Below, piece after piece: positions 19,958 through 31,202 of a stretch of DNA of 40,663 nt. A program made the position numbers and the translations under genes. Position 1 is the first letter of the stretch. The number at the start of each line of letters is the position of its first letter. This DNA comes from Glomus cerebriforme (lineage: Eukaryota; Glomeromycota; Glomeromycetes; Glomerales; Glomeraceae), in assembly GCA_003550305.1 (NCBI GenBank), contig QKYT01000229.1:119679-160341 (forward strand), in the 5' to 3' direction. The notes below the pieces were generated by a model. It was not told the origin of the DNA. It searched no databases and saw only the letters and a program-made list of their open reading frames with translations.

Positions 19958-20938
19958 TAAAAAGGTAATGTGAGAATAATGGTCCATTTGTAAAAGATTA
20001 TGGATAGAAATAGAATCTCCAGTGATAGGGAACAAAAGAAAAGAAGATAAATTAGGAAAAAGGAAAATATTAAGCAAACTTAAATAATGCAAAATATTGC
20101 AAAGAAAATCTTTATATGAATTTATAACTTTGTTCTATGGGGACCAGTCCTTGATCTTTAAAGGGAAAATATGAGTCCATAATCTTTCCTGAAGCAAGGT
20201 CATATGTATTGACAAAAGAAGTAGGAAAAGCAGAATTAAATCCATTAAAAAGATCAATACCTGATTGTTTTATGAGTTCACCATGCAAATTATAAATGTT
20301 AAAATGGGAAGAAGAAAAAAAGAGCTACATCCGGAAAGATGGTCAAAAATTTATTTTTAAGTTTAAATAGCTTTTTAAAGGGTATCATTATAGAAGTACT
20401 AACAATAGGAGAAATAAAAGTAACTTGAGCTTTGAAAAGAAGTTTAGGCATGAGTATGGTATTATGCAAATACATTATTTGAGTACTAGACAAGCGTTTA
20501 AAATGAATTGCCTATACAAACGTAATATAATCTTGTCTAAGTTGTGATCGAACAAAGGAGGAATTAAGTTTAAGATTAAATCAACCTGAAAAATCCGAAA
20601 AAAGAGTTTGGGATAATAGGCATAATATGAATAGATAAAGGAATTTTATTAAAAAAGACCATATCTGGTGAGTGGAGTATAATAGGAAATGTAATAGGAA
20701 TATTGGAAAAGATAATATTAGACATAAAGACATATTTCTGATAATTAGTGGCTATATTATTAAGAAAATAAAACTCTTCAGTTATACTGAGAAGTTGCAT
20801 TAGACCAATGTCGTACGGGACTACGGGTTAAGGGTAAAATTTACTTAAAATTTGCGCGATTACGTGCTTCCTTGAACATCTGAACATCGTAGTGACAAAA
20901 AAGTCATGTGATGGTTTAAACTGTGAAGTAGCATATTG

Positions 20939-21020
20939 TATCGAAAATAAGCAGCTTAACGCTGAAAGGAAAATTTCAATAAAAAAAAAAAGTAAAATAG
21001 GGGGGTGCTTATTTTCGATA
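20939..21020. repeat. Perfect 15-bp inverted repeat in the ICL promoter
   Basis: TATCGAAAATAAGCA at 20939-20953 is the exact complement of 21006-21020, with 52 bp between that include an A-run and GGGGGG. It lies 238-319 bp before the isocitrate lyase start. It could be a tiny transposon footprint or a regulatory palindrome. Confidence 0.6.
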
Positions 21021-21257
21021 AAATAAAATATTTGTTTGTTACTGTATTAGTCTGGATAAGAGTATCATTTTCAGAAAGATCCGCAAATCTAATCAAGATA
21101 AATTTAGGCCCTGCTGTACATGCATAGTTGCTTATCTATTTTATTTATTTTTTGGTATATATATAGCATATTTGCTTATTAAAAAAGTTTTTTTTTCGGT
21201 TAAAAAAATTTTTTTTTTTTTACCGTCTTTTTTACTCCAGACAATCTACGAATACAA

Positions 21258-23114
21258 ATGTCATCCCAAGATTTTATTGCTCAAGAACAAGCAGCTTTTG
21301 AATATGAAGTATCTGAGGTTGAGAGGTGGTGGAAAAGTGATCGTTTTCGTCTTATAAAACGTCCTTATACCGCTGAACAGATAGTTTCAAAACGGGGTCT
21401 TCTTAAACAACAATATGCCTCTGATACTCAGGCTAAAAAATTGTGGTCTTTGCTCAAACGTCACCAAAAAAATAAGACTGCTACACATACTTTTGGTGCA
21501 TTGGATCCTATCCAAGTAACTCAAATGGCTAAATATCTTGAGACTGTATACGTATCTGGTTGGCAGTGTTCTTCCACCGCTTCCACATCAAATGAACCAG
21601 GTCCAGATCTTGCTGATTATCCAATGGACACTGTTCCAAATAAAGTTGAACATTTGTTTATGGCTCAGCAATTCCATGATAGGAAACAACGTGAAGCAAG
21701 ATTTAGTATGTCTAAAGAAGAAAGAGTAAAGGCCACTTTTGTTGATTATTTGCGCCCCATCATTGCTGATGCTGATACTGGTCATGGTGGTATTACTGCC
21801 ATATTAAAACTCTCTAAAATGTTTGTTGAACGCGGCGCTGCAGGAAGTAAGTTATCGCATAATTTTTTAATATTCATGATACAAATAATCATTAATTATC
21901 AAAATTAAAATTCATTTTGTAATACTAGTTCATGTTGAGGATCAGGTGAATTCTTATTTAATGATATTGTTTTATTATTTTAAGCATAAATGCTCATTAA
22001 AAAAATATACATTATTATTAGTCTCCATCTAATAAAAAATGTGGTCATATGGCTGGAAAAGTATTGGTACCAATATCAGAACACATAAATCGCTTAATTG
22101 CTATTCGTGTTCAATTTGATATCATGGGTGTCAATAATTTAATTGTCTCTCGTACCGACTCTGAAGCTGCTACTCTTCTCACATCCAATATCGATATCAG
22201 AGATCATGCATTCATTCTCGGTTCGACCAATCCTAACCTTCGTCCTCTTGCAGAAATCATGCAAGAGGAAGAAGCAAAGGGTACTTCGGGAAGTCAACTT
22301 GCCGCGATAGAAGCGAAATGGTTGAGTGACGCAAATTTAAAACTTTACAATGATGCTGTTGTTGATGCCATTAAGGCATCCAACTTTTCCGATAAAAATT
22401 CTCGCCTTCAAAAATGGTCGTCTCAATATCAAGGAATTTCTCACTATAATGCCTCCAAATTAGCCAAGTCATTGGGCGTTGATGTGTTCTGGGATTGGAA
22501 TTCCCCAAGAACACGTGAAGGTTTGTATAGATATCAAGGTGGCACCAAATGTGCTATTAATCGTGCCATAGCATATGCCCCATATTGTGACTTGCTTTGG
22601 ATGGAGACTGCAAAACCAATCCGTGCTCAAGCCCAAGAATTTGCTAATGGTGTTCATAAAGTGCATCCTGAAGTCATGTTGGCTTATAATTTAAGTCCTT
22701 CCTTTAACTGTAAGTGTTATTTTATTTTATTTTATTTTTAGTTGTTAATATGAATTTATTAAATATTTTTATTTGATGGTAGGGGACGCTGCTGGTATGA
22801 CGGATGAAGAAATCCGCAGTTACATTTCTGACTTGGGTAAATTGGGCTTCGTATGGCAATTCATCACACTTGGTGGATTCCACTCAAATGCCCTCGGAGT
22901 GGATACTTTTGCCAGAGATTATAAAGAACGTGGTATGCTTGCATATGTTCAAGGAATTCAACGAAAAGAGCGCGAACATGGTGTCGAGACCCTTCAGCAT
23001 CAAAAGTGGTCCGGTGCCCATTATATCGATCAATTAATATTGACAGTTACAGGTGGTATCAATGCGACAACTGCCATGGGTAAAGGTGTGACCGAGGATC
23101 AATTCAAAAAGTGA
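21258..23114 (+). CDS. icl1: Isocitrate lyase
   Basis: Exons 21258-21846, 21929-21945 (17 nt), 22022-22709 and 22783-23114 join in phase to give 541 aa, the usual fungal length. It cleaves isocitrate to glyoxylate and succinate in the glyoxylate cycle, which lets the fungus make sugars from fatty-acid carbon. Visible marks are VSGWQCSS near 95-105, DADTGHGG with a metal-binding Asp at about 174-181, the catalytic signature KKCGHM with Cys209, NLSPSFNW spanning the third intron, and the ITLGGFHSN block. The 17-nt exon encodes IHVEDQ with one base from exon 1. The C-terminus, VTEDQFKK, has no SKL-type peroxisomal signal. Confidence 0.97.
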
Positions 23115-23803
23115 AATTCGATTCTTACTATCAAACCATTTAATGTTTCTTTTCATACATTTTGTATAGTAATTTTCAATATAAGAATATTATTTTGTTT
23201 GCTATTTGAATTAATTGTATGAGAAACGGTTTAATTCTGTATTTATAAGCTTAGCTTAAAAAGATCTTTTTCTAATAAAATAAATCAATATGATGCTTAA
23301 AGTATTTCGGCAATATGCATAGTTTCGAAATTATGTGCTGTTATTTCTTAATTTGCTTCATATTAAAGCTGGATTTTTTTTATTTTTTTTTCTATTGACT
23401 TCCTACGTGAGTCCAAAGTATTAAAAAGTTCATAACATAGTTATTAAAGCAATAACCTTAAACTCACGCAATTTTAACATTTTATTTACCGAAAACTGTT
23501 TGTCTTAAAAAATCGAAAGAATAAATCCAACTAAAAAATTTATCTATACAAATTTGACGGATATATTAAACATACTTGTGTATAGATAACTTCACATAAA
23601 ATTAAATTGACTCTTGATGCTATTATTATAAAAAATACTTCAAATACTATCAAAATGTCCATAAGATGAAACAACTTCTATAAATAACAAAAGTAAATAA
23701 AAAAAAAACAAAAAAAAATCCCTCCAAAAAATTATTAATAGAATGATGATACTAAATACTATTAGCACATTTATCCGAAGAATTATTTAAATAGTTACTA
23801 AAT
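23115..23803. other. Convergent 3' intergenic region of ICL and PRP38B
   Basis: The two genes end tail to tail 689 bp apart. The sequence is AT-rich, with AATAAA-like sites near 23277 and A-runs near 23700 that would suit poly(A) signals. I see no gene. Confidence 0.5.
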
Positions 23804-25495
23804 TTAACTTCTCGGGCTTCTGCTTCTACGACGCTCATGTCTATCATCATCATGCCTTCTTCTTCGATCGTCGTCATATCGCCTATCGTAATCATAACTA
23901 CCACGACGATCATGATCATGATTACCACGACGGTCATGATCGCGACTAGAACTTCTATGTCTTCTGTGACGACTTCTACTGCGTCGACGATCGCGGTGGT
24001 CGCGGTCGCTATCTCTAATCCTATCACGTTCTCGACGACTACGTTCATAATCATAATCTCGAACCCGGTGTGATCTTCTATCAGCACTGCGACTACGGCT
24101 GCGCCTATAATTTCGATCTTCGTCTTCACGTCTTAATGAACGTTCTGCGGAATGCTTGGGTTCTAAATCATAGGTAGGAGATTCTCTCCTAATTTATCAA
24201 TTAAATAATGGATTGTAAGAACTAACAAAGAAACGGACTTTACATTTATTGTAAAAACTTTTGTCTCTATTTATTCTTTTTTTTTTTCTACCTCATTCCT
24301 CAGGAAAATCAACTTTTAATATCCAAGTCGCTTTTTTTTGTAAATGCGTTTTAAGGAACTATGCGTAACCTGATAACAAAAACAATAATATAAAAGCAAA
24401 GACTATAAATAAACAAAAGATTTCCTACCTTGGTGGAAGATGAGGTTGTGACCTTTCCTTTAATTTTTGATCAATATCACGAGCGATTGGTACTGGAATG
24501 CGAGGTAAAATAGTTCCAAGCCATTTCTGCTCCGTTAACAATTGGCGACACATTTTCCCAATAGTTCTGATATAGATTTAAGTAAAGTTAATCGATGTTT
24601 TTGACATAAGTCAATAAATAACAATTGAATTCATCACAATCATGAATAACTCACGATTAATTTGTAGTGTATAATTAACATTCCATAGAAGATACATACA
24701 TAATGTTTGGACGAGGACCGCCTTGGACTTGGACCTCCTCTTCGTCATCTAAATATTCCTCAAACCATTCCCATAAATGAACTGGTTTGCATACGTAACG
24801 AAGGTAAAGGAACCCCAAAGCGCGTATATGTCTAAATAATAATAGGTATTGGTATAAGATATGACATAAGCTTTATTAAAATACACATAATAACAAATAA
24901 TACATACGGAGAATCAGTATGTTGAATCAATCCATTAATTTGTTTTACCGTTAGTCGTAAAGTCCAAAGCTTGTAAAGCAAACAAAAAGCTGTTGATGCT
25001 GTTGTTCCTTTAAGAAAAGGTTCTATCAAATTCAAAGATTATTGATTTAAAGTTATTATGTTGCACTATATGATTATGATCAAACTCGGCATAAAATAAA
25101 TATTTGGCGCTGTTTACCTACCAAGAGACTCAACTATAAAATTAAAAAAAAAAAAGGATAAAATTTATAATAATGTTAAAGTAGAACAACGAGCCAAGTA
25201 GGTATTAGCTTACCATGATTAAAAATTTCGTCGATAACTTCATGATAAGTTTTCAATTCACTAAAAGAAAAAATCTAATCAAAAATTTGTTTTTCACGAA
25301 ACAAACATCATGTTGAGACCAACATACTCACTAAAGATGTTTGAAATAAGGCGAAGCTTGAATGTTTTGATATAAAATGTTATTTAAGTTCATAGTAGTT
25401 TCACTTCCCCATGTTTCCAATTTATTTGATTGTTTCATTTTGCTAATTGAAGTTTTTTGAGCAGTAGTTTTACCCAACTCAAACAATCGAGTCAT
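23804..25495 (-). CDS. PRPF38B: Pre-mRNA splicing factor PRP38B
   Basis: Seven exons on the minus strand: 25332-25495, 25214-25260, 25122-25133 (12 nt), 24908-25022, 24700-24831, 24429-24566 and 23804-24188. They give 330 aa with every phase consistent. The PRP38 domain fills about residues 30-215: NNILYQNIQASPYFK, ELKTYHEVIDEI, STAFCLLYKLWTLRLT, IRALGFLYLRY, LWEWFEEYLDDEEEV and ILPRIPVPIARDIDQ. The C-terminal about 110 residues are an Arg/Ser/Asp-rich tail (RSRSRS, RRRSRSRHRR), typical of nuclear splicing proteins. PRP38 proteins act with the tri-snRNP in spliceosome activation. The start chosen is the ATG giving MTRLFELGK. A later Met (MKQSNK) is possible. It is divergent from SLY1, 163 bp apart. 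Confidence 0.93.
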
Positions 25496-25658
25496 CAGGT
25501 TTTTTTTGTGGAATTATTGGCCAATCACTTTCAATAAAACATCTGTGTCAGATCAATAAGTACTCTACACGATCTTACCAAAAAAAACCTTAAATAATTA
25601 ATTATATACTCGATTACCGTAATAAAAAAAAAAATTATTGTTTTGGCTTTGTATCATT

Positions 25659-28058
25659 ATGGGTAGCGTTCCAAAAGAATTAACATTGCGGGATCAACAG
25701 ATCGGTAAATTTTACTTTATTAATTACTATCAAAGAAAAATATTTTTCAATATCTAATGAAAATTTAAATAAACAGAGGCGATTGTGACAATGCTTAACC
25801 TTAATATTAAACCGGAAGTTATACCAGCATTGTCAGAAAATTCGGTAGCTCCCTTAGCAAACAATGAGCCCGTATGGAAGGTTTTGATTTTTGACGAATT
25901 TGGTCGAGATATCATTTCTTCCGTCCTCAAAGTTAATGATTTACGTGAGAATGGTGTAACAGTTCATATGTACGTAAATTTAGTCTGAATTTTCTTTAAT
26001 TGCATGTTAAACTGTAAATTAACGTATTTCTAAATATGACTCAGTTTTTTCAATGGTTTGATGCTTTATATAGGTTATTAAGAAGTGACAGACATCCTAT
26101 TTCAGATGTTCCCGCGATTTATTTTGTGGAGCCTACATCAGAAAATGTTCAAAGGATTAGTGAGGTTGAGCTAATTCTTGTTCTTTATTTTGATCATATA
26201 TATAGTTTTCTAACAAAATTTTCGGAATTTAGGATTTGGCCAAAAACCTTTACGAATCATATTATATTAATTTTTTGACGGCTATTTCACGACCTTTACT
26301 CGAAGAATTAGCAGCTGCCACAATACAAAACAACACATCAAATTCAATTTCACAAATCTATGATCAATACTTGAATTTTGTTGTTTCTGAACCGAACCTT
26401 TTTTCACTTAATCAGCCCAACATTTATTATTCATTAAATGATCCAACCACTGCAGAAACTGCTATCGAACGGGCAATTGACCGTACAGTTAGTTCTTTAT
26501 TCTCCGCATTAGTCACGATGGGAGTTATACCAATTATCCGTTGTCCAAGAGGAAATGCAGCAGAAATGATTGCACAAAAGCTTGATAGTCGATTACGAGA
26601 CCATGCATTAAATTCGCGGAACAATCTTTTTTTGGAGAGCTCCAAGTCTTTAAATTTTCAAAGACCTGTATTGATCATTCTTGATAGAAATATTGATCTT
26701 GTACCAATGTTGAGTCATTCATGGACCTATCAAGCATTAATTCATGATGTCTTAGATATGCATTTGAATAGAATTACTATTGAAACAGAAGAAATGGGAC
26801 TGAAATCAAAGAGAAGTTATGATTTAGATAATAAAGATTTCTTCTGGGCAAAAAATGCATCAAGTCCATTTCCACAAGTAGCCGAAGATATTGATGTGGA
26901 ACTTAATCGTTATAAAGATGATGCTGCAGAAATTACTAAACTTAGCGGAGTAAACTCACTGGATGACATGGATCAAGTTGATTTTTCTCATAATACTCAA
27001 CATTTGAAATCAGCTATTACAGCATTACCGGAGCTTACTGCACGAAAACAAACATTGGATATGCACATGAATATCGCAACGTCTTTATTAAAAGGAATTA
27101 AAGAACGTCAACTTGATACATTCTTCCAAATGGAAGAATCTGTAACTAGACAAAACAAATCAGCTGTACTAGAAGCCATTAGGGATCCAGAAAAAAAATC
27201 ATCAGAAGATAAATTAAGATTTTTCATAATCTATTACTTATCAGTTGATGAAGTTCCTAAAGAAGATATGGCTGAATATGAAGTTGCATTACGTTCTGCT
27301 GGTTGTGATTTGGGTGCATTAAATTATGTTAAAAAGTAGGCATATTCTCTAAAGCTATTTAATTGGAAAAAAATTGAAATTAATCTTCATATGTTCACTT
27401 TATATATAGAGTACGTGAAATCACTAGAATGACTATGATGACAACTATGGCTCCTCAAAGCTCTGGTTTTGGTCAGTCTAGTCAATTATTTCAAGGATTC
27501 AGTTCTATAGGAAACAAGGTATTGATTATTTGTTATGAGCGCCATGGTTTTCAAGGAATAGAATGAATCTTAATTAATATATTTTATTTTACAGCTTTCA
27601 GATCGATTGAAAGAAGGTGGACTTGGAGGAGGTTTTGAAAACTTAATATCAGGGGTCAAAAATTTGTTACCTACACGTAAAGATTTAACTCTTACGAAAG
27701 TAGTCGAATCTATTATGGAACCAGCTGCAAGCGGAACAAATGAGACGGAAGATTATTTGTATTTCGATCCAAAAATGGCAAGAAGCTCCAGTGCAAATAA
27801 ACAAAATAGAAGTAGAGTTTCTTTTCAAGAAGGGATTGTGTTTGTAGTTGGCGGAGGAAATTACATTGAATATCAAAATTTACAGGAATATGCCCAGGTA
27901 ATTTAACGTGAAACGTTATCTTCAATTTCTTGATTTTAGTAATTAACCTTTTTGAATTTTTTTCACAGCGACAAGCTATCAAGAAAAAAATTATTTATGG
28001 TTCTACACATCTTTTGAATCCACATGCATTTTTGCAGGAACTTGCAAAGCTTGGATGA
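25659..28058 (+). CDS. SLY1: Sly1 (SCFD1), Sec1/Munc18-family protein of ER-Golgi fusion
   Basis: Exons 25659-25704, 25777-25969, 26074-26164, 26233-27335, 27410-27518, 27595-27897 and 27969-28058 give 644 aa. Sly1 binds the syntaxin Sed5/STX5 and promotes SNARE assembly in ER-Golgi and intra-Golgi transport. Family blocks include [82 protein letters not shown], and a C-terminal [18 protein letters not shown]. The third donor is GTTGAG, chosen because it alone keeps the QRISEDLAKNLY frame. The end, [15 protein letters not shown], is the usual C-terminus. Confidence 0.96.
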
Positions 28059-28512
28059 TAGATAATTTAATAACATATATTAAATCACTAATAGAAAAAA
28101 GCAAAGTAATTATTTAGTAACTTAATAATGTATTATAATTCAAATGCTTTTTCAGGCATATAATTTTGTCATTTTATTAATTTTATAAGTAAAGACCGGT
28201 CGGTTTCTTTGTCATTTGCAACCATATATATTTTTATAAATACTCCGACAGTTTAGATACGTTGTGTAAAAAAACTTTGCTATGGGAATAAAAATTTTAC
28301 ACGTGCGGGCAATTTTTTTTTTTTTGTTGATCATTTAAAATCACGTGTATATGTTCCCGGAATCTTAATCTTAAAAATTTACTACTTTACCCAAATTAAG
28401 GGGCCGGGTTCGATCTCGTAATTTTTGGTCAGCATTACAGCATTAAGAAATTAATCATAATAGATGACAAATAGGATTTTCACATCAAATTTCTCTATGA
28501 AGTTTGCTATTT
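28059..28512. other. SLY1 3' flank, no gene seen
   Basis: AT-rich sequence after SLY1 with a T-run near 28312-28326, a TCACGTGTA near 28342 and AGCATTACAGCATTA near 28432, the latter also found at 37666-37680. No coding evidence. Confidence 0.4.
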
Positions 28513-28888
28513 ATCACCGGTGGTGATCATCACCGGTGTTTTCAAGTTTGGTAATTCCGGTAATTCCGGCCCAAATTTAAGTGATTGACAAATAATTTCC
28601 TTTTTCGGATCCTGTGTAACCAAAATTTCCAATTTTGAAAGAAACAAAATTGTTTTTTGGAGCGTATAACGTTACCTAAATATCCATAAAAGGAAATTCC
28701 GCCCAGCGTTAAAGTTTTGGCCAAAATTAAGGATGTGACGACTAACATATGACGAATAAACTTTTATATCAAAAAAATTCTGTCCCTGAAATAAATAGTA
28801 AAAATTGAAAACTGGGGATGTGACACAATGTGATGAATTATTACATATATAAAGTCACGTGATATCAGTGATGATCACCACTGGTGAT
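28513..28888. mobile_element. MITE with GGTGATCATCACC-type ends
   Basis: A 376-bp element with 25-bp inverted ends: left ATCACCGGTGGTGATCATCA, complement of right ATCACCAGTGGTGATCATCA. The differences over 25 bp are all transitions. Each end is itself nearly palindromic around TGATCA, so it could form paired hairpins. There is no convincing protein inside; the 68-codon minus-strand frame is probably chance. The target duplication is unclear. Confidence 0.65.
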
Positions 28889-28951
28889 TTGTAATATTTT
28901 TCTTTCTCTATTTATATAATATTACAATTATATTATATATATATATATTAA

Positions 28952-29035
28952 GACAAGTTAATTGAATTTATTGTATTAATGTCTAAAGGATGAATACATA
29001 GAATAAATCATGAATACATCTTCTATAAGAAAAGT
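28952..29035. repeat. Second copy of the GACAAGTT dispersed repeat
   Basis: Shares GACAAGTTAA, ATTTATTGTATTA, GAATACAT and ATGAATACAT-like blocks in the same order with 6853-6947. Its right end is diverged. Confidence 0.45.
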
Positions 29036-29549
29036 CACACAAAATAGAGATTTGCAAGATCTGTTTTTATGTATGTTAGCTCATTAAATTACATATTCTA
29101 TTATATACTAGGAAATGAAAACCATTTTAAGTCCAGAGTGCATATTTTTATTTTTATTTTATTTTTTTTTAGTAGTCAATAGTGGTATAAATTATAATTG
29201 CATATGTATGCTGTGTTACATGTATTGTTTATTTATTTATTATCAATCAATCAAATTTAAGACACGTGACCGGACAAATGAAAATTATCATATAATCATA
29301 ATAGTTATCACTTCACATAAAAATATATAGTTCTTCACTTTGCTCCAGATAATAATAAGTCTAATAAAAAATTGTTTCAATTCCTCAGAATATGCCATTT
29401 TATAAGATAAATTATATGAAAAAGTAAATAATAGGAAGTATTTTGGGATGGGTTAGTCCATTAAATTACATATTAATTATTTAAGTTTAATAAAAAAATG
29501 TATATCAAAATGTATTTCAAAAGTGAGTTAGTTTATCAATTAGCATATA

Positions 29550-29982
29550 TAGTTAACTCTTGATATAATGAACTCTAAAGTCTGAATCTCAACTTTACTA
29601 TAAGTTCATTATATAAAGATTTTGATTAGTTAATTCTAAGATTGCTTAACAAAACTAGGAAGTTTAGCAAATAGATAAAATAATAAAATGTAGTAATTTG
29701 ACAAAATTATATTAAAGTTTTATTAAAAATTAGTAAAACTTAATAAAAAAGCAAAATCTGTTAAAATCTATTATAAATAGTAAAATTGACAAAACTCTGC
29801 AAAACCATAATAAAAATATAATAAAAATTTAGTGAAACTAAGTACAGAATTTTAGAAGAATTAGACAAGCAATCCTAATTAGTTCATTATAATAATAGAA
29901 TTTTAATGAATTTAATTGGTTAAAGATTATATGTTAAGTAAAATTCACTATATTAAAAGTTCACTATATTAAAGTTTAACTA
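29550..29982. mobile_element. Non-autonomous pogo-like element, TA target site
   Basis: A 433-bp element flanked by TA (29548-29549 and 29983-29984). Left end TAGTTAACTCTTGATATAAT; complement of the right end TAGTTAAACTTTAATATAGT. The interior is AT-rich with repeated TAATAAAA-like motifs and no coding potential. Confidence 0.55.
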
Positions 29983-30570
29983 TAATTTAATTGTCCCAAA
30001 TCCTCTATCTATCATAAGTTATATAATAAATCTAATAAAAAATTAAAAATTCTAAATTTATATTCACATCATCAGCCCATATTTCAGCATCAATCACTAA
30101 AGCTTTCATTTCTATAAGAGAGCATAAATCTTTGAATACAGTAGTTACTTAAATATAGCTAATTTAATTTAGACTTAATGTTATTTTTAATAAATTAAAT
30201 TAAACATCCATATGCAAGATCTGTTTTCAGTTTTTTGTATAACATACATTATATCTGCAATTTACAACTTTTTGAAAAACAGTTGAGAACATATTATAAG
30301 TAATACCATCATTTAAAATATCTATTATTTTTATACTTGTATTTCTTTCTTACTTTCCTCTTTTTTTTACAAAGTGCAAATATTATTATTGTCACTATTA
30401 ATTATGATAATAATAATTCCAAAAAAATTAGTTCAGATAAGTAGACTATTTGTTAATGCAAACCTGCATTAATATAAAAAATTATAAAAATAAAGCTATA
30501 AAATTAAAAATTCAAATTGAATTATATTTTGATTTAATAATTTAAATTTTTAATCAAAAATTTTAAAATA

Positions 30571-31202
30571 CAGTCAGACCTTTATATAGTTACTTCCTAT
30601 ATAGTCATAACTATCATAGATGTTACCCAAATCCCAAAATCAATTTGGGCATATAGTAAAATCCCAAATTATTTTTGGCATTCCAAATTATTTTGGCACT
30701 TTACTTAATAAATTACATATAATCTGAATGAATTTGTACATTTCAAATTATATTTATGATATCCCAAAATAATTTGAATGGCATCTATAGTCACAACTAT
30801 TTATAAGCATCTAATTTTGAAACCCTATTTTAAATCATATCAAATTACTTCCATATAATCACAAATCAATTATAGTCATCATTTCATAATCTTAAATGTA
30901 CATATTATTTTTATTAATAAATAAACCTCTACATAATCACTGTAATTTTAATCATAAAATAATTTTAGCTAGAATTACCATATCATGTGATTAAAATTTC
31001 TTTTTAAGAATAAATATTATACATGTAAAAATTGGCAAAATTTTTTTATTAAATAGCTATTACCAAAAATAGAAATATCCAAATTATAATTACTAATTTC
31101 AGTTGAAATTAAGAAATTTTTAATTTCAATACCTTTATATAAGTATACTTCTATACAATCACTAATTTTGAAAGAACTAATTAGGTAACTATATATATAC
31201 TG
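30571..31202. mobile_element. Non-autonomous pogo-like element with a nested MITE
   Basis: A 632-bp element CAGT...ACTG flanked by TA. Left end CAGTCAGACCTTTATATAGT; complement of the right end CAGTATATATATAGTTACCT. CAGT plus a CCTYTATAT-type start is characteristic of pogo/Tigger ends. It holds MITE family A copy 2 at 30616-30788, so it is older than that insertion or captured it. Confidence 0.65.
30616..30788. mobile_element. MITE, family A, copy 2
   Basis: Matches 149-281 in order (CAATTTGGGCATATAGTAAA, AAATTATTTTGGCACTTTAC, GAATTTGTACAT, AATTTGAATGGCATCTAT), with ATAGATG...CATCTAT ends. Compared with copy 1 it has an extra internal repeat of the AAATTATTTTGGCA segment. Confidence 0.65.

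Larger units (their letters stand above)
16056..20815 (-). mobile_element. Decayed LINE-type retrotransposon, split by a Tc1 element
   Basis: From about 16056 to 20815, excluding the Tc1 insert at 18303-19957, the minus strand carries broken but protein-like frames. The C-terminal end reads YLPRCKLKADSSSN, DILISYDSDLNVLALR and DQTYGPLDPSDEFDSSES up to a stop at 16225. An RNase H-like block lies at 17075-17470. Further upstream, at about 20110-20310, is FNIYNLHGELIKQSGIDLF followed by a coherent stretch. I infer a LINE with an RNase H domain. I could not locate a clear reverse transcriptase YxDD. Ends and target duplication are not defined. Confidence 0.5.

Noticed and set aside
23752..24129. 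125-codon minus-strand frame rich in Ile, Val and Met
   Set aside because: It is an out-of-frame reading of the PRP38B Arg/Ser tail exon; the RS-rich frame fits the family and the splice phase.
28395..28420. GGGTTCGATCTCG resembles a tRNA T-arm
   Set aside because: No matching acceptor stem, D-arm or anticodon arm could be laid out upstream at the right distance.
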